This document shows positions 25,364-34,194 of a stretch of 64,000 nucleotides of DNA, in pieces (position 1 is the stretch's first letter; each line of letters begins with the position of its first letter). A model generated the notes under the pieces. The model was given only the letters and a program-made list of their open reading frames with translations. It was not told where the DNA came from and ran no database searches. The DNA is taken from positions 310,001-374,000 of the forward strand of contig CAVPKH010000001.1 in the NCBI GenBank assembly GCA_963705635.1, in the 5' to 3' direction. The translations under genes were made by a program, and so were the position numbers. The stretch is from VRUE01 sp963705635. Lineage in GTDB: Bacteria; Actinomycetota; Thermoleophilia; Solirubrobacterales; 70-9.

Positions 25364-28234
25364 GTGGCGCTGCTGGAGCAAAAGCTCGCTCCGCCGCCTT
25401 CGGAGCCCGCGCCCGACCGCGCCCCGGACCGGATCGCCGCCGGTATCGCCCAGCCGCTGCGCGGTGAGCTGGAGGCGCTGCTCGGCCCCGACCGCGTCCT
25501 CGCCAGCGCCGGCGACATCGTCCGCTACGCCTCCGACGCCAGCCCCTACCGGCTCTTCCCGCAGGCGGTGGTGATGGCCCACGACGCCGACGACGTCGCC
25601 AAGCTGCTCGCCTACGGGCGCCGCAGCGGCATCCCGGTCACCTTCCGCGCCGGCGGCACCAGCCTCAACGGCCAGGGGCAGAGCGAGGGGATCCTCGTCG
25701 ACGTGCGGCGCCACTTCAGCGGCGTCGCGGTCGAGGACGGCGGCCAGCGCGCCCGGGTCAAGCCCGGCACCGTGCTCGGCCACGCCAACCGCGTGCTCGC
25801 CCCGCACGGCCGCAAGCTCGGCCCCGACCCGGCCAGCACCGACATCGCCTGCGTCGGCGGCGTGATCGCCAACAACTCCGGCGGCATGCGCTGCGGGGTG
25901 ACCAAGGACTCCTACTCGACGGTCAGCTCGATGACGTTGGTCCTCGCGTCGGGGACGACGATCGACACCGCCGCCCCCGACGCGGCCGAGCGCTTCGCCG
26001 CGGCGGAGCCCGAGCTGGCCGCCGGCCTGGAGGCGATCCGCGACGAGATCCGCGCCGACGCCGAGCTCAGCCAGCGCATCCGCCGCAAGTTCGCGATCAA
26101 GAACACCACCGGCTACCGTCTCTGCGCCTTCCTCGACGCCGACGAGCCGCTGGAGATCTTCCGCCGCCTCGTCGTCGGCTCGGAGGGGACCCTCGCCTTC
26201 GTCGCCGAGGCGGTCTTCGAGACCGTGCCGCAGCCGGCCCGCACGACCACCGCCTGGGTTCACTTCCCCGGCATCGACGAGGCGATCGCCCCGGTCCGCG
26301 ACCTGGTCGAGAGCGGCGCCACCGCGGTCGAGCTGATGGTCGCCCCAGCCCTGATCACGGCCGCCTGGAACATGGTCGGCGCCCCGCAGGAGTGGAAGGA
26401 GCTGCCGCCGGAGTCGGCGGTGCTGCTGGTCGAGTTCGGCGCCGCCAGCGACGCGGAGCTCGACGCCGAGGTCGCCAGGGGAATGGAGGTCCTCGCCGGC
26501 CACGAGACGATCCGGCCGATCGACTTCACCCGCGAGGCCGAGCAGGTCGAGCTGGCCTGGCGCGTGCGCGAGGGCCTGCACGGGCTGATCGGCAAGCTGC
26601 GCCTGCCGGGCACGGCGCTGATCGTCGAGGACGTCTGCGTGCCGCCGGAGCGGATCGCCGAGGGCGCCCGCGACCTGCAGGCGCTGCTCGGCGAGCACGG
26701 CTTCCTGCCCGGCGTCGCCGGCCACGCCTCCGCCGGCAACCTTCACTTCATGCTCACCCCGGACTTCGCCAAGCAGGAGGACCTCGAGCGCTACGAGGCC
26801 TTCATGGCGAAGCTGGTCGAGCTGATCGTCGGCAAGTACGACGGCTCGCTCAAGGCCGAGCACGGCACCGGGATCAACATGGCGCCCTATGTGGAGAGGG
26901 AGTGGGGCGAGCAAGCGACCGAGCTGATGTGGCGGCTGAAGCAGCTCGCCGACCCCGATGGCGTGCTCAACCCCGGCGTCGTCCTCAACCGCGACCCCGA
27001 CGTCCACCTGCGCAACCTCAAGACGACGCCGCAGATCGAGGAGTCGGCGACGACCTGCGTCGAGTGCGGTTTCTGCGAGCCGGTCTGCCCGAGCCGCAAC
27101 CTGACCACGACGCCGCGCCAGCGGATCGTCCTGCGGCGCGAGATGGCGCGCCAGCCGGCGGGCTCGCCGGTGCAGCGGGCGCTGCTCGAGGAGTACGAGT
27201 ACGAGGCGCTCGACACCTGCGCGGCGGACGGCTCCTGCCAGCTCGCCTGCCCGGTCGGGATCGACACCGGCAAGCTGGTCAAGGAACTGCGCAAGCAGCG
27301 GCACACGGAGCGAGCCGAAGGCGCGGCGCTGGCGACGGCGAAGCGCTGGGGCGCGGTCGAGGTGGCTTCGCGACTGGCGCTGCGCCTGGGCGGACCGTTG
27401 GTGCGCCGGACCAAGCGCGGGCGTGGCTTGCCGGGGGCCGCCCGGTGGGGAGGAGAGGGTGACCCTCTCCCGACAAAAGCGGGGAGTGTCGGGAGAGGGT
27501 CACCCTCTCCTCCCCCAAGCGCAGTCGCCGCCGTCTACGTGCCCAGCTGCACGAATCGCATCTTTGACGGGAACCCCGTTGAGGCGCTGGTGGCGGTTTC
27601 GGCTCGCGCCGGGATGCCGGTCTGGATTCCCGACGACGTCGCCGGCAGCTGCTGCGGATTGCCCTGGAGCTCGAAGGGGTTCGGCGATGCCCATCGCCAC
27701 AAGGCGAACGAGATGGTTTCGCGGCTATGGGAGTGGAGCGACGAAGGGCGGTTGCCGGTCGTGATCGACGCCGCCTCCTGCACCCAGGGCGTGACCGACC
27801 CCGGCGAGGGCGTGCTCAGTGAGGAGAACGCCCAGCGGCTCGCCGGACTGGAGATCCTCGACTCGGTCGCCTGGGCCCACGACCGGCTGCTGCCAAAGCT
27901 GGAGATCGGCTCCAAGGTCAATTCCGCCACTGTCCATCCAACCTGCGCCACCCGCCACATGGGCCTGGCGCCTCGCCTGCGGGCCGTCGCGACGGCCCTG
28001 GCCGAAGACGTCTACGTCGCCCCCTCTTCGACCTGTTGCGGCTTCGCCGGCGACCGCGGCATCTCCCATCCCGAGCTGACCGCGGCCGCGACGCGGCCCC
28101 AGGCAGAAGAGCTTTCCGGGCGCCACTTCGACGCCCACCTCTCCAACAACCGCACCTGCGAGATCGCCCTCAGCCGTGCCACCGGCACGGACTACGAGTC
28201 GGTGCTGAGCCTGCTCGAGCGCTTGAGCCGCTGA
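25364..28234 (+). CDS. FAD- and Fe-S-containing D-2-hydroxyacid dehydrogenase (D-lactate/D-mandelate type)
   Basis: A 956-residue fusion of an FAD-linked oxidase (PCMH fold: FRAGGTSLNGQGQS, GGVIANNSGGMRCG; VAO C-terminal HASAGNLHFML and EHGTGINMAPYV) with a ferredoxin-like part (CVECGFCEPVCPSR and CAADGSCQLACPVG) and two CCG domains (GSCCGLPWSSKGF, SSTCCGFAGDRG). This is the Dld/GlpC-like layout that oxidises D-2-hydroxyacids and passes electrons to quinone. It uses GTG ten bases after the decarboxylase stop, with AGGGG before it, so the pair could convert D-mandelate to benzaldehyde. A palindrome sits in frame between the ferredoxin and CCG parts. Confidence 0.85.
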   Translation: MALLEQKLAPPPSEPAPDRAPDRIAAGIAQPLRGELEALLGPDRVLASAGDIVRYASDASPYRLFPQAVVMAHDADDVAKLLAYGRRSGIPVTFRAGGTSLNGQGQSEGILVDVRRHFSGVAVEDGGQRARVKPGTVLGHANRVLAPHGRKLGPDPASTDIACVGGVIANNSGGMRCGVTKDSYSTVSSMTLVLASGTTIDTAAPDAAERFAAAEPELAAGLEAIRDEIRADAELSQRIRRKFAIKNTTGYRLCAFLDADEPLEIFRRLVVGSEGTLAFVAEAVFETVPQPARTTTAWVHFPGIDEAIAPVRDLVESGATAVELMVAPALITAAWNMVGAPQEWKELPPESAVLLVEFGAASDAELDAEVARGMEVLAGHETIRPIDFTREAEQVELAWRVREGLHGLIGKLRLPGTALIVEDVCVPPERIAEGARDLQALLGEHGFLPGVAGHASAGNLHFMLTPDFAKQEDLERYEAFMAKLVELIVGKYDGSLKAEHGTGINMAPYVEREWGEQATELMWRLKQLADPDGVLNPGVVLNRDPDVHLRNLKTTPQIEESATTCVECGFCEPVCPSRNLTTTPRQRIVLRREMARQPAGSPVQRALLEEYEYEALDTCAADGSCQLACPVGIDTGKLVKELRKQRHTERAEGAALATAKRWGAVEVASRLALRLGGPLVRRTKRGRGLPGAARWGGEGDPLPTKAGSVGRGSPSPPPSAVAAVYVPSCTNRIFDGNPVEALVAVSARAGMPVWIPDDVAGSCCGLPWSSKGFGDAHRHKANEMVSRLWEWSDEGRLPVVIDAASCTQGVTDPGEGVLSEENAQRLAGLEILDSVAWAHDRLLPKLEIGSKVNSATVHPTCATRHMGLAPRLRAVATALAEDVYVAPSSTCCGFAGDRGISHPELTAAATRPQAEELSGRHFDAHLSNNRTCEIALSRATGTDYESVLSLLERLSR
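27447..27515. repeat. 69-bp palindromic element inside the dehydrogenase reading frame
   Basis: Arms of 29 bases (27447-27475 and 27487-27515) are perfect inverted complements around an 11-base loop. Each arm is itself a near-perfect hairpin (GGAGAGGGT-G-ACCCTCTCC), giving nested symmetry. It is translated without a stop as a Gly/Pro/Ser-rich segment (WGGEGDPLPTKAGSVGRGSP) in the linker between the ferredoxin-like and CCG domains. It looks like an inserted palindromic repeat that preserves the frame. Confidence 0.85.
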
Positions 28235-28241
28235 GCGACGT

Positions 28242-29117
28242 TCAGGCTTTTGCCGCCGCGACCGCGGCGGCGCCCTGCTCGTCACTGTCGACCTCGACCT
28301 CGAGCACTGCTGAGATCATCCTGCGGTCCCGCTCCATGCGCCGGTCGAGCAGCGGGTTGAGGATGCCGCGCAGGGCGGAGACGTAGCGCCACCACTTCGG
28401 CGCGAAGATCCGCGGCGCGCGCGCTTCGATCCCGGCGACGATCGCCGCTCCCGCCTCGCTGGGGGGGATCCGCTTGAGGAAGAAGTCGGGGGTGTTTTCC
28501 TGCAGGCGGTTCGAGCCCGGTCGCGCGACCGCGTCCTGGACCATTTTGGTGTCGACCCAGCCGAAGTAGGCGACGCTGGCGCTGGCGCCCAGTGGCGTCA
28601 GCTCGGTGCGCAGCGCCCGGCCCATCGACTCGACCCCCGCCTTGGCGACCGCGTAGGGGCTGTTGAGGACGCCGTTCATGAAGGCGTAGACCGAGGAGGT
28701 GACGACGACGTGGCCGCGGCGCTCGACGATCTGCGGCAGCGCCGCCCGCACCGTGCGCCAGACGCCGAGCAGGTCGACCTCGAAGACCCGCTCCCATTCC
28801 TCGACCGAGATCCCCCGGGTGGTCGCCGTCTGCCCCTGGGCGATGCCGGCGTTGGCGACGACGACGTCGAGGCCACCGAAGCGCTCGACCGCCTCCGCCA
28901 CCGTCCGCATCATCGCGGCGTGGTCGGTGACGTCGGTGGCGACCCCGATCGCGCGCTCGCCGATCCGCTCGGCCGCTTCGCGCGACTGCTCGGCGTCGAG
29001 GTCGACCACCACCACCGAGGCGCCGCGCAGATGCAGCTGGCGCGCCGTCTCGTAGCCGATCCCGCGCGCGGCGCCAGTGACCAGCGCCACCTTTCCGTTC
29101 AAGTCATAGACAGGCAT
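28242..29117 (-). CDS. Short-chain dehydrogenase/reductase
   Basis: A 291-residue classical SDR. The NAD(P) site is TGAARGIG (residues 14-21), followed by VVVVDLDAE whose Asp suggests NAD preference. NAG is in VVANAGIA, the catalytic Ser in VVTSSVYAF, and YxxxK in SPYAVAKAG. A C-terminal extension of about 40 residues has a hydrophobic WWRYVSALRGILNPLL that may bind membrane, as in several actinobacterial SDRs. It converges on the dehydrogenase gene with seven bases between stops. Substrate unknown. Confidence 0.85.
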   Translation of the reverse strand: MPVYDLNGKVALVTGAARGIGYETARQLHLRGASVVVVDLDAEQSREAAERIGERAIGVATDVTDHAAMMRTVAEAVERFGGLDVVVANAGIAQGQTATTRGISVEEWERVFEVDLLGVWRTVRAALPQIVERRGHVVVTSSVYAFMNGVLNSPYAVAKAGVESMGRALRTELTPLGASASVAYFGWVDTKMVQDAVARPGSNRLQENTPDFFLKRIPPSEAGAAIVAGIEARAPRIFAPKWWRYVSALRGILNPLLDRRMERDRRMISAVLEVEVDSDEQGAAAVAAAKA

Positions 29118-29226
29118 GGCGCGAAGACTATTCCGTACCGAACGACCCGGTCGGCAGTCGATCCTGGCGTCGCCGACCTGATCGCGGGGACGGCGCTCGG
29201 CGGTCGCAACTTAAGATCAGCCCTCA

Positions 29227-32200
29227 ATGCCCGGCTTCCGCCCCGTCGACACCAAGCAGTCCTTCCCCGAGCTCGAGCAGCGGGTGCTGGAGCGCTGGCG
29301 CGAGCGCGACGTCTTCAACCGCTCGCTGGGCCAGCGCGAGGGAGCGCCGATCTGGAACTTCTACGAGGGGCCGCCAACCGCCAACGGGCGCCCCGGCTCC
29401 CACCACGTCCTCGCCCGCGTCTTCAAGGACGTCTACCCGCGCTACCGCTCGATGTGCGGCTACCGGGTGCCGCGCAAGGCCGGCTGGGACTGCCACGGGC
29501 TGCCGGTCGAGATCGAGGTCGAAAAACAGCTCGGCATCTCCTCCAAGCAGGAGATCGAGGCCTACGGGATCGACAAGTTCAACGCCCGCTGCCGCGAGTC
29601 GGTCTTCGAGTACGTCGAGGAGTGGAACCGGCTGACCGAGCGGATCGGCTTCTGGATCGACCTCGAGAAGCCCTACGTCACCCTCGATGACGACTACATC
29701 GAGTCGGTCTGGTGGTCATTGAAAAAGCTCTGGGACGAGGACCGCCTCTACGAGGGCCACAAGGTCGTCCCCTATTGCCCCCGCTGCGGCACGGCGCTCT
29801 CCTCGCACGAGGTCGCGCTCGGCTACAAAGACGTCGAGGACCCGTCCATATACGTGCGCTTCCCCCTGCTCGCGGGGGACGGAAGCGAGGCCGGAGAGTC
29901 GCTGCTGGTCTGGACGACGACGCCGTGGACCCTGCCCGGCAACCTCGCCGTCGCGGTGGCGCCGAGCGTCACCTACGTGCGAGCGCGCGTCGACGGGGAG
30001 ACCGTGATCCTCGCCGAGCCGCTGGTCGAGAGGGTCCTGGGCGAGGGGGTCGAGGTCGTTGACCGCTTTCCGGGCTCCGACCTCGTCGGGCGCCTCTACC
30101 TCGGCCCCATGTTCGTCCTCAACGACCGCGAGCCCGGCGGCTACGAAGTCGTCGGCGGCGATTTCGTCACCACCGAGGACGGCACCGGCCTCGTCCACAT
30201 CGCGCCCGCCTTCGGCGAAGACGACTACCGGGTGGCGGCGGAGAACGGCATCTTCGACCCAACCAGTCACGGCACCCTCTACAACCCAGTCGGCCTCGAA
30301 GGCAACTTCGACAATCGTGTCGTCGGCTTCGAGGGCGCCTTCGTCAAGGACCCCGAGGTAACCCGGGCGCTGATCGCCAACCTCGACCAGCGCGGCCTGC
30401 TCTTCCGCGAGCAGGTCTACGAGCACTCCTATCCGCACTGCTGGCGCTGCGACACGCCGCTGCTCTACTACGCCAAGTCGAGCTGGTACGTCGCCACCTC
30501 GCAGGTCCGCGATCGCCTGCTCGCCAACAACGAGCAGATCGGCTGGCACCCGGAGCACATCAAGACCGGTCGCTTCGGCAAATGGCTGGAGAACAACGTC
30601 GACTGGGCGCTCTCGCGCGACCGCTACTGGGGTACACCGCTGCCGATCTGGGAGTGCTCGGGCGCGGGCTGCGACGGTCGTTTCTGCGCCGGCTCGGTGG
30701 CCGAGCTGCGCGAGCGCGCCAGGGGCGAGGTTCCCGAGGACCTGCACCGCCCCTACATCGACGAGGTGACGCTCGACTGCGAGCAATGCGGCGCCGAGAT
30801 GCGCCGGGTCAAGTCGGTGATCGACACCTGGTACGACAGCGGCGCGATGCCCTTCGCCCAGCTCCACTACCCGTTCGAGAACGAGGCGGAGTTCGAGCAG
30901 CGCTTCCCGGCCGACTTCATCTGCGAGGCGATCGACCAGACCCGCGGCTGGTTCTACACCCTGCTCGCCGAGTCGACGCTGCTCTTCGACGCCCCCAGCT
31001 ACCGCAATTGCGTCTGCCTCGGCCTCATCCTCGACCCCGAGGGCCAGAAGATGTCGAAGAGCAAGGGCAACGTGGTCGAGCCCTGGGACGTGATCTCCGC
31101 CCACGGCGCCGACGCCTTCCGCTGGTACTACCTGACCGTCCAGCAACCCTGGTCGGGATACCGCTTCTCGGTCGACACGGTGGGCGAAGCGGTCCGCCAG
31201 TTCCTGCTCACCCTCTGGAACACGTACTCGCTCTGGGTGCTCTACGCCAACGCCGAGGGCCTCGGGCCGGCCGATTTCGAGGGCGTCGAGCCCGGCGACG
31301 ACCTCGACCGCTGGGCGCTCTCGCGGCTGCAGGCGACGGTCGTCACCGTGCGCGAGCGCATGGACGACTTTGACTGCACCGCCGCCGGCGAGGCGATCGC
31401 CGAGTACGTCGACGCGCTCTCCAACTGGTACGTGCGCCTCTCCCGGCGGCGCTTCTGGAAGGGCGACCGGGCCGCCTTCTCCACCCTGCGCCACTGCCTG
31501 CTCGAGGTCGCGGCGCTGCTCGCCCCCTTCACCCCCTTTCTCGCCGAGGAGATTCACCTCAACCTCTCCGGCGGCGCAGCCGAAGAGCTGGGCGAGCGCT
31601 CGGACTCGGTCCACCTGCGCGATTTCCCGCAGCCCGATCCGGCCCTGGCCGACGCTGGCCTGGAAGCGGCGATGGAGGCGGTCCGCCTCACGGTCAAGCT
31701 GGGCCGCACCGCCCGCGCCCAGGCGAAGACGAAGATGCGCCAGCCGCTGCGCCGCGCCGTGATCGTCGCCAACGACGCCGAGCGCGAGGCGATCTCGGCC
31801 CGTGCCGACCTGGTCACCGCCGAGCTCAACGTCAAGGAGCTCGACTTCGTCTCCGAAGAGGCCGACCTGGTCAGCTACGCGGTCAAGCCCAACTACCGCT
31901 CGCTCGGCCCCCGCTTCGGCAAGCGCATGCCGCAGGTCGCCGCTGCGGTCGAGGCGCTGGACGCCGTCCACGTCGCCAGGGTGATGGCGGATGGCGGTGA
32001 GATCGGCATCAACGTCGACGGCGACGAGCACACGATCGACGCCGACGAGATCAGCCTCGCCCTGCAGCCGCTGGACGGCTACGAGGTCGAGGCCGAGGCC
32101 GGCCACGCGGTCGCCCTCCAACTGGAGCTCGACGACGAGCTTCTGCGCGAGGGGCTCGCCCGCGAGATCGTCCACGCGGTTCAGAACGCCCGCAAAGACG

Positions 32201-32391
32201 CCGGCCTCGACGTCTCCGACCGCATCGACCTCGCCCTCGGTGGCGACGAGGAGCTGCTTGCCGCGGCCCGCGAGCACGAGCCCTACATCGCCGGTGAGGT
32301 CCTGGCGACCACGGTCGCCTACGGCGCCGGCGAGGGGGCGGAGACGAAGATCGACGGCCGCGATCTCCACATTCGCGTCACGAAGGCTTGA
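29227..32391 (+). CDS. ileS: Isoleucine-tRNA ligase
   Basis: A 1054-residue class I synthetase of the eukaryote-like IleRS type common in actinobacteria. The HIGH region appears as NGRPGSHHVLARVFKD (about 50-65), matching the GTHH variant of this type; KMSKS is intact (GQKMSKSKGN, about 607). WDCHGLPVEIEVEK, the editing-domain TTPWTLPGN, and WFYTLLAEST are all present. Zinc-type Cys clusters (CPRCG, CEQCGAEM) are retained. The 109-base leader shows no T-box (no AGGGTGG-type motif), so no tRNA-sensing control is apparent. No frame breaks. Confidence 0.96.
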   Translation: MPGFRPVDTKQSFPELEQRVLERWRERDVFNRSLGQREGAPIWNFYEGPPTANGRPGSHHVLARVFKDVYPRYRSMCGYRVPRKAGWDCHGLPVEIEVEKQLGISSKQEIEAYGIDKFNARCRESVFEYVEEWNRLTERIGFWIDLEKPYVTLDDDYIESVWWSLKKLWDEDRLYEGHKVVPYCPRCGTALSSHEVALGYKDVEDPSIYVRFPLLAGDGSEAGESLLVWTTTPWTLPGNLAVAVAPSVTYVRARVDGETVILAEPLVERVLGEGVEVVDRFPGSDLVGRLYLGPMFVLNDREPGGYEVVGGDFVTTEDGTGLVHIAPAFGEDDYRVAAENGIFDPTSHGTLYNPVGLEGNFDNRVVGFEGAFVKDPEVTRALIANLDQRGLLFREQVYEHSYPHCWRCDTPLLYYAKSSWYVATSQVRDRLLANNEQIGWHPEHIKTGRFGKWLENNVDWALSRDRYWGTPLPIWECSGAGCDGRFCAGSVAELRERARGEVPEDLHRPYIDEVTLDCEQCGAEMRRVKSVIDTWYDSGAMPFAQLHYPFENEAEFEQRFPADFICEAIDQTRGWFYTLLAESTLLFDAPSYRNCVCLGLILDPEGQKMSKSKGNVVEPWDVISAHGADAFRWYYLTVQQPWSGYRFSVDTVGEAVRQFLLTLWNTYSLWVLYANAEGLGPADFEGVEPGDDLDRWALSRLQATVVTVRERMDDFDCTAAGEAIAEYVDALSNWYVRLSRRRFWKGDRAAFSTLRHCLLEVAALLAPFTPFLAEEIHLNLSGGAAEELGERSDSVHLRDFPQPDPALADAGLEAAMEAVRLTVKLGRTARAQAKTKMRQPLRRAVIVANDAEREAISARADLVTAELNVKELDFVSEEADLVSYAVKPNYRSLGPRFGKRMPQVAAAVEALDAVHVARVMADGGEIGINVDGDEHTIDADEISLALQPLDGYEVEAEAGHAVALQLELDDELLREGLAREIVHAVQNARKDAGLDVSDRIDLALGGDEELLAAAREHEPYIAGEVLATTVAYGAGEGAETKIDGRDLHIRVTKA

Positions 32392-32436
32392 CCTTCAGCG
32401 CGCCACCCGCGCGCCCGAAATGTTTACGGTGCAATC

Positions 32437-32715
32437 ATGCACCTGATGAGGGAGAGCTGGACAGACGCGCGGTTGGACGATTTCCGCTCCGAAGTGGATC
32501 GCCGCTTCGGCGAGGTCTACCGTCGTTTTGACGAAGTCGATAGACGCTTCGACAAGGTCGACAAGCGCTTCGACAAGGTCGAGGGCGAAATTGGCGAGCT
32601 GCGCAGTGAGATGAAAAGCGGATTCGAATCGGTCAACAGGACCATGGTGAACGGAATCGTCGCCCTCTCAGCCTCCTTCATCGCCGGCTTCGCGGCGATC
32701 GTCACCCAGCTCTAA
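32437..32715 (+). CDS. Small coiled-coil protein with C-terminal membrane helix
   Basis: A 92-residue protein with seven-residue repeats of the form RRFDEVD / RRFDKVD / KRFDKVE (about 22-50), a strong heptad coiled coil, and one C-terminal hydrophobic helix (VALSASFIAGFAAIVTQL). It is probably tail-anchored and oligomeric. Such proteins are common and of unknown role. It follows ileS by 45 bases and uses ATG. Confidence 0.6.
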   Translation: MHLMRESWTDARLDDFRSEVDRRFGEVYRRFDEVDRRFDKVDKRFDKVEGEIGELRSEMKSGFESVNRTMVNGIVALSASFIAGFAAIVTQL

Positions 32716-32739
32716 GCAGGGCGCGCTGGTTTGCCCGCC

Positions 32740-32919
32740 TTAGTCCGCGGCCGGCTCGCCGATGATGAAGTCGGTCTTCTTCGAGTCGGAGAACTTGACC
32801 CAGCAGTGCTCGGGGGCGGCGCCGGCCACCTCGACCAGCGCCGCTTCGATCCGCTTGGCGATCTCCGCCTTCTGCTCGTCCGAGCGTCCCTCGAACCAGT
32901 GGACCTGTACGAAGGGCAT
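32740..32919 (-). CDS. Tautomerase (4-oxalocrotonate tautomerase family)
   Basis: A 59-residue protein. The N-terminal Pro exposed after Met removal (MPFVQVHWFEGRSDEQKAE) is the general base of the family, and the small beta-alpha-beta size fits. ATG at 32919 lies 20 bases after the thioredoxin stop, so the two are likely co-transcribed. The natural substrate is unknown; it lacks any neighbouring catechol meta-cleavage genes. Confidence 0.75.
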   Translation of the reverse strand: MPFVQVHWFEGRSDEQKAEIAKRIEAALVEVAGAAPEHCWVKFSDSKKTDFIIGEPAAD

Positions 32920-32939
32920 GGGGTGCGCGGGCCTGCCGC

Positions 32940-33266
32940 TTAGGCGAGCGCCGGCTCCAGCTCGGCCTCGAGACGACGCTTGGGCATCGCTCCGATCACC
33001 TTCTTGGCGATCGCCCCGTCCTTGAAGAGGATCAGGGTCGGGATCGAGAGGACCTCGTACTGAGCGGCGGTCTGCTGGTTCTCGTCGACGTTGACGCTGA
33101 CGATTTTCAGGTCCTCGCGCTCGGCGTCGATCTCCTCGAGAACGGGGTGGACGACGCGGCAGGGTCCGCACCAGGGAGCCCAGAAGTCGACCAGCACCGG
33201 GCCCTCAGCCTCCAGGACCTCGGCTTTGAAGTTGTCGTCTGTCACGTCGTGGAGCTTGCCTGTCAC
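32940..33266 (-). CDS. trxA: Thioredoxin
   Basis: A 108-residue cytosolic thioredoxin with the active site WCGPC (Cys33/Cys36), the cis-Pro in VLSIPTLILFKDG, and the typical VDENQQTAAQYEV helix. Length is canonical and there is no signal peptide. It leads an operon with the tautomerase. A palindrome overlaps its likely promoter. Confidence 0.93.
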   Translation of the reverse strand: MTGKLHDVTDDNFKAEVLEAEGPVLVDFWAPWCGPCRVVHPVLEEIDAEREDLKIVSVNVDENQQTAAQYEVLSIPTLILFKDGAIAKKVIGAMPKRRLEAELEPALA

Positions 33267-33297
33267 TGGGATCTCTCTCCTGGGAATCGAGGTTCAA

Positions 33298-33323
33298 CGC
33301 TCAATACTTCAGAAAGTATAGCG
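33298..33323 (-). promoter_or_regulatory. Palindrome over the likely trxA promoter
   Basis: CGCT-CA-ATACTT and AAGTAT-AGCG are inverted arms around a four-base CAGA spacer, with a two-base bulge. On the minus strand the segment contains TATACT, a good -10 box about 50 bases from the trxA start, so a repressor bound here would block transcription. No known regulator motif was recognised. Confidence 0.35.
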
Positions 33324-33397
33324 AGGTATCGAGGGCTCGTTTTGCGGTCGCGTTTTCCGCCGCACAGCGGCTGGAAATCAGACCCCGGCGCGGTCCT

Positions 33398-34123
33398 TCA
33401 GCGCCCGAAGCGCAGCAGCGGCACCCGCCAGATCGCCTCCAGCACGATCGAGCGGCTCATCTTCGAGGAGCCGGCCTGGCGGTCGCGGAAGACGATCGGC
33501 ACCTCGACCACGTTGAAGCCGAGCTCGATCGCGCGGTAGGTCATCTCGACCTGGAAGGCGTAGCCGTGGGAGCGCACCGCGTCGAGGTCAATCGCCTCCA
33601 GCACCTCGCGGCGAATGCACTTGAAGCCGCCGGTGAGGTCGCGCACGCCGACCCCGAGGACACGCTGGGCGTAGGCGCTGCCGCCCCTGCTGATCGCCCG
33701 CCGCAAGGGCCCCCAGTCGCTGACGCCGCCGCCCGGCACGTAGCGCGAGCCGATCACGACGTCGGCGCGCTCGGCTGCCTCCAGCAGCCGCGGCAGGTAG
33801 GCCGGCTCGTGGGAGAAGTCGGAGTCCATCTCGACGATCAGCCCGGCGCCGCCGCTCAGTGCCCGGCGGAAGCCGGCTATGTAGGCGGGGCCGAGGCCTT
33901 CCTTCCGCGTTCGCTGCAGGACGTGAACCGCCGCGTGCTCCGTCGCCAGCCGCTTGGCGATCTCGCCGGTCCCGTCGGGGGAGCCGTCGTCGACGATCAG
34001 CACCTGGGCATCGGCGGGCAGCTTGCCGCGCGCCTCCTCGACCAGCCGCTCGATGTTGGTCGCCTCTTCATATGTGGGCAGGACGAGCCAGGCTGGCCCT
34101 CGCTCGGGCTTGTTCACGGGCAT
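33398..34123 (-). CDS. Polyprenol-phosphate mannosyltransferase-like GT2 glycosyltransferase
   Basis: A 241-residue family 2 glycosyltransferase of the DPM1/Ppm1 type, which makes polyprenol-phosphate-mannose for lipoglycan and protein mannosylation at the membrane. Motifs: LPTYEEATNIERLV, VDDGSPDGTGEIA (UDP/GDP sugar site), EMDSDFSHEP (D-x-D), and GGFKCIRREVL. It lacks the C-terminal membrane domain of some homologues. It is divergent from polX with 71 bases between starts. Confidence 0.85.
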   Translation of the reverse strand: MPVNKPERGPAWLVLPTYEEATNIERLVEEARGKLPADAQVLIVDDGSPDGTGEIAKRLATEHAAVHVLQRTRKEGLGPAYIAGFRRALSGGAGLIVEMDSDFSHEPAYLPRLLEAAERADVVIGSRYVPGGGVSDWGPLRRAISRGGSAYAQRVLGVGVRDLTGGFKCIRREVLEAIDLDAVRSHGYAFQVEMTYRAIELGFNVVEVPIVFRDRQAGSSKMSRSIVLEAIWRVPLLRFGR

Positions 34124-34194
34124 TTGCGGTGGCGATGCTAGTGACGAACCTCAGCGATGGCTAAAGAGGCGGGTCGGCTCGCTAGCTTGCAGGA

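Noticed and set aside
29118..29226. T-box leader before ileS
   Set aside because: The 109-base leader has no AGGGTGG-type antiterminator motif and is too short.
29716..32370. 884-codon open frame antisense to ileS
   Set aside because: Shadow of ileS caused by high GC; no domain and overlaps fully with a certain gene.
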